Source: Geosiphon pyriformis (lineage: Eukaryota > Glomeromycota > Glomeromycetes > Archaeosporales > Geosiphonaceae). From it: DNA of 32,929 nucleotides. The notes beneath the pieces are model-generated. The model was not told the DNA's origin and searched no databases. It was given only the letters and a program-made list of their open reading frames with translations. A program made the position numbers and the translations under genes. The stretch is taken from positions 1 to 32,929 of the forward strand of contig JAAOMT010000276.1 of the NCBI GenBank assembly GCA_016748015.1, read 5' to 3'. Each line of letters begins with the position of its first letter. The first letter of the stretch is position 1. Positions 31,481 to 32,929 of this stretch are shown piece after piece.

Positions 31481-31735
31481 AGACATATAAGCAACAAGAG
31501 GATAAAGTTAAAACAATCAAGCAGCTAAAAAATGGTTATGAAGAATTCATTAAATTGCAAATTTGTTATTATGAATGTAACATTTAAAATTAAAATTTTT
31601 TTTTTTGCTAAGGTTAAAGGGGATTAAAGTCAAAAAAAATAAGGAACTTCATTATCTTGAGACAGAAAAGGAGTTGGAAGAATTGTTAAAACTTTGTGAA
31701 AAAGTAAATGTATTAAATAATCGAATTTTAATTTT
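31481..31735 (+). pseudogene. Possible coding scrap with charged helical sequence
   Basis: On the plus strand two pieces look coding: QQEDKVKTIKQLKNGYEEFI at about 31491-31550, and KGIKVKKNKELHYLETEKEL followed by EELLKLCEKVNVLNN at about 31616-31720. A T-rich tract and AG at 31600-31611 resembles an intron acceptor between them, but no donor gives a matching phase. The sequence could be a gene fragment or a decayed exon pair. No family is recognised. Confidence 0.3.
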
Positions 31736-32837
31736 TTAATTCATTTTTTTTTTTTTTAAAAAAAAAAATTCCAATCTATCTATTTTATTAATATATTGTA
31801 ATAACGATTTAATGATATATTATAATTTAAAACATTTTATAATATGATAAATTATTAATATTTTAATATTAAAATTTTATTTTGCTTTAATATTACATAA
31901 AAAAAGGGAAAATTAAAAAAAAAGATTTTTTTTCTGTTTAATATAAAATTAAAAATATTTTGAAAACATAATTATTAAAGATATTATAACAAAATTTTAG
32001 TTTTTTTTTTTTTTTTTTTTAATAATAACAATTTTTTTTAAGCAAATTAATATTGATATAACATATTATTAACTAAATTTTCAATTAAACTTTTTAAATT
32101 ATTATTATTATTATTATTATTTTAAAATAATAATATTAAAAATTTTATTTTATATAATTTTTATATGTTTTTTAAATATATATAATTGTAAAATTTCAAG
32201 TTTTAAATATATATATATTTAAATTAAACAATAATATTTTAAAAATAATAAATTTAATATTAAAGTTTTTTTTTTTACATATTTAAAATTATTATTAAAG
32301 TTGATTAATAATAATAATAATAATTAGATATTAAATTTATTAAATATGTAAATATATAATAAATAATACATAAAATTAAGTTTTTTTAACAAATAATTAT
32401 AAAAATAATATTTTATTTTTACAATTATTTAATAGATAAATTTATTTAAATAATTATTTTTACAAAAAAACAACAACAACAACAACAAAAATTAAAAAAA
32501 ATTATTGTAATAAAATAAATTTTTGTATAAAAATAAGATATGTAAAAATATATTATTTTCAATTTGGATAAATAGCTTTTTTATAAAAATTTACGTTATA
32601 ATTATATTTTTTAAACACAAATATTTAATAATTAATAGTAAAATGCATTAAAAAAATTTCTTTTTAAAGAATTTATTTTATTTCTAATATATATACAATA
32701 TATTAAATAAAATAAATAAGATCAGATATTTATATTAGAAATAATAATATTGTTTTTTTTTGTTTACATATATATATATATATATGTATATGATCTATTT
32801 TTTTTGTAATTTAATTATTTAATTATTATAAAAATTT

Positions 32838-32929
<92 letters not shown>
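31736..32929. other. AT-rich simple-sequence region
   Basis: No gene seen. It consists of long A and T runs and microsatellites: ATT at 32097-32123, TAA at 32306-32322, CAA at 32470-32488 and TA at 32767-32785. It ends in the AAT array listed separately. Confidence 0.7.
32839..32929. repeat. AAT trinucleotide microsatellite, reaching the window end
   Basis: About 30 uninterrupted AAT (ATA/TAA) units fill the last 91 bp. The array runs to the final base, so its true length is unknown and the window or contig may end here because of it. Confidence 0.97.

Overview
The window looks like nuclear DNA of a very AT-rich, repeat-laden fungus. An arbuscular-mycorrhizal (Glomeromycotina, Rhizophagus-like) genome is the best guess. 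The grounds are the extreme AT content, short GT..AG introns (67-191 bp), a protein kinase fused to C-terminal SEL1-like repeats, and stacked Ty3/gypsy LTR retrotransposons. No bacterial, organellar or RNA gene was found. All calls come from hand translation, so boundaries of decayed parts are approximate.

Region 1 (1-9851, minus strand) is a nearly full-length Ty3/gypsy element, 'A'. From right to left it has a 926-bp 5' LTR, a primer-binding site, one long gag-pol frame, a polypurine tract and the partial 3' LTR. Gag-pol order is capsid, zinc knuckle, protease, a Cys-rich zinc-binding domain, an Asn/Ser/acidic linker, dUTPase, RT, RNase H, integrase and a helical extension. A dUTPase plus Cys-rich cassette between protease and RT is the most unusual content of the window. 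A is dead: roughly forty in-frame stops, at least two frameshifts and lost catalytic residues. Almost every stop fits C-to-T or G-to-A transition of a Gln, Arg or Trp codon.

Region 2 (9852-about 22.7 kb, minus strand) looks like featureless AT-rich DNA but is a nest of older, heavily mutated elements. 'B' (about 9852-16250) is a different Ty3/gypsy family without dUTPase; gag, protease, RT, RNase H and integrase are all still traceable. 'C' (about 16260-22.7 kb) is an old relative of A with gag, protease, the Cys-rich domain, dUTPase and the first part of RT. C is cut by B inside RT, and is split between gag and protease by a solo LTR of A's family (19233-20114) flanked by 4-bp ACAG target-site duplications. 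Only one CpG was seen in the 10.3 kb from 9852 to 20114.

Region 3 (22.7-28.8 kb) is AT-rich with no recognisable gene. It holds a 23-bp minisatellite, an island of unidentified coding-like sequence near 24.0-24.5 kb, a duplicated ~55-bp block and microsatellites.

Region 4 (28.8-30.83 kb, minus strand) holds the only apparently functional gene: a four-exon, 559-residue protein kinase with C-terminal SEL1-like repeats. Its right flank (30.83-32.93 kb) is AT-rich with a possible coding scrap near 31.5-31.7 kb and ends in a long AAT microsatellite.
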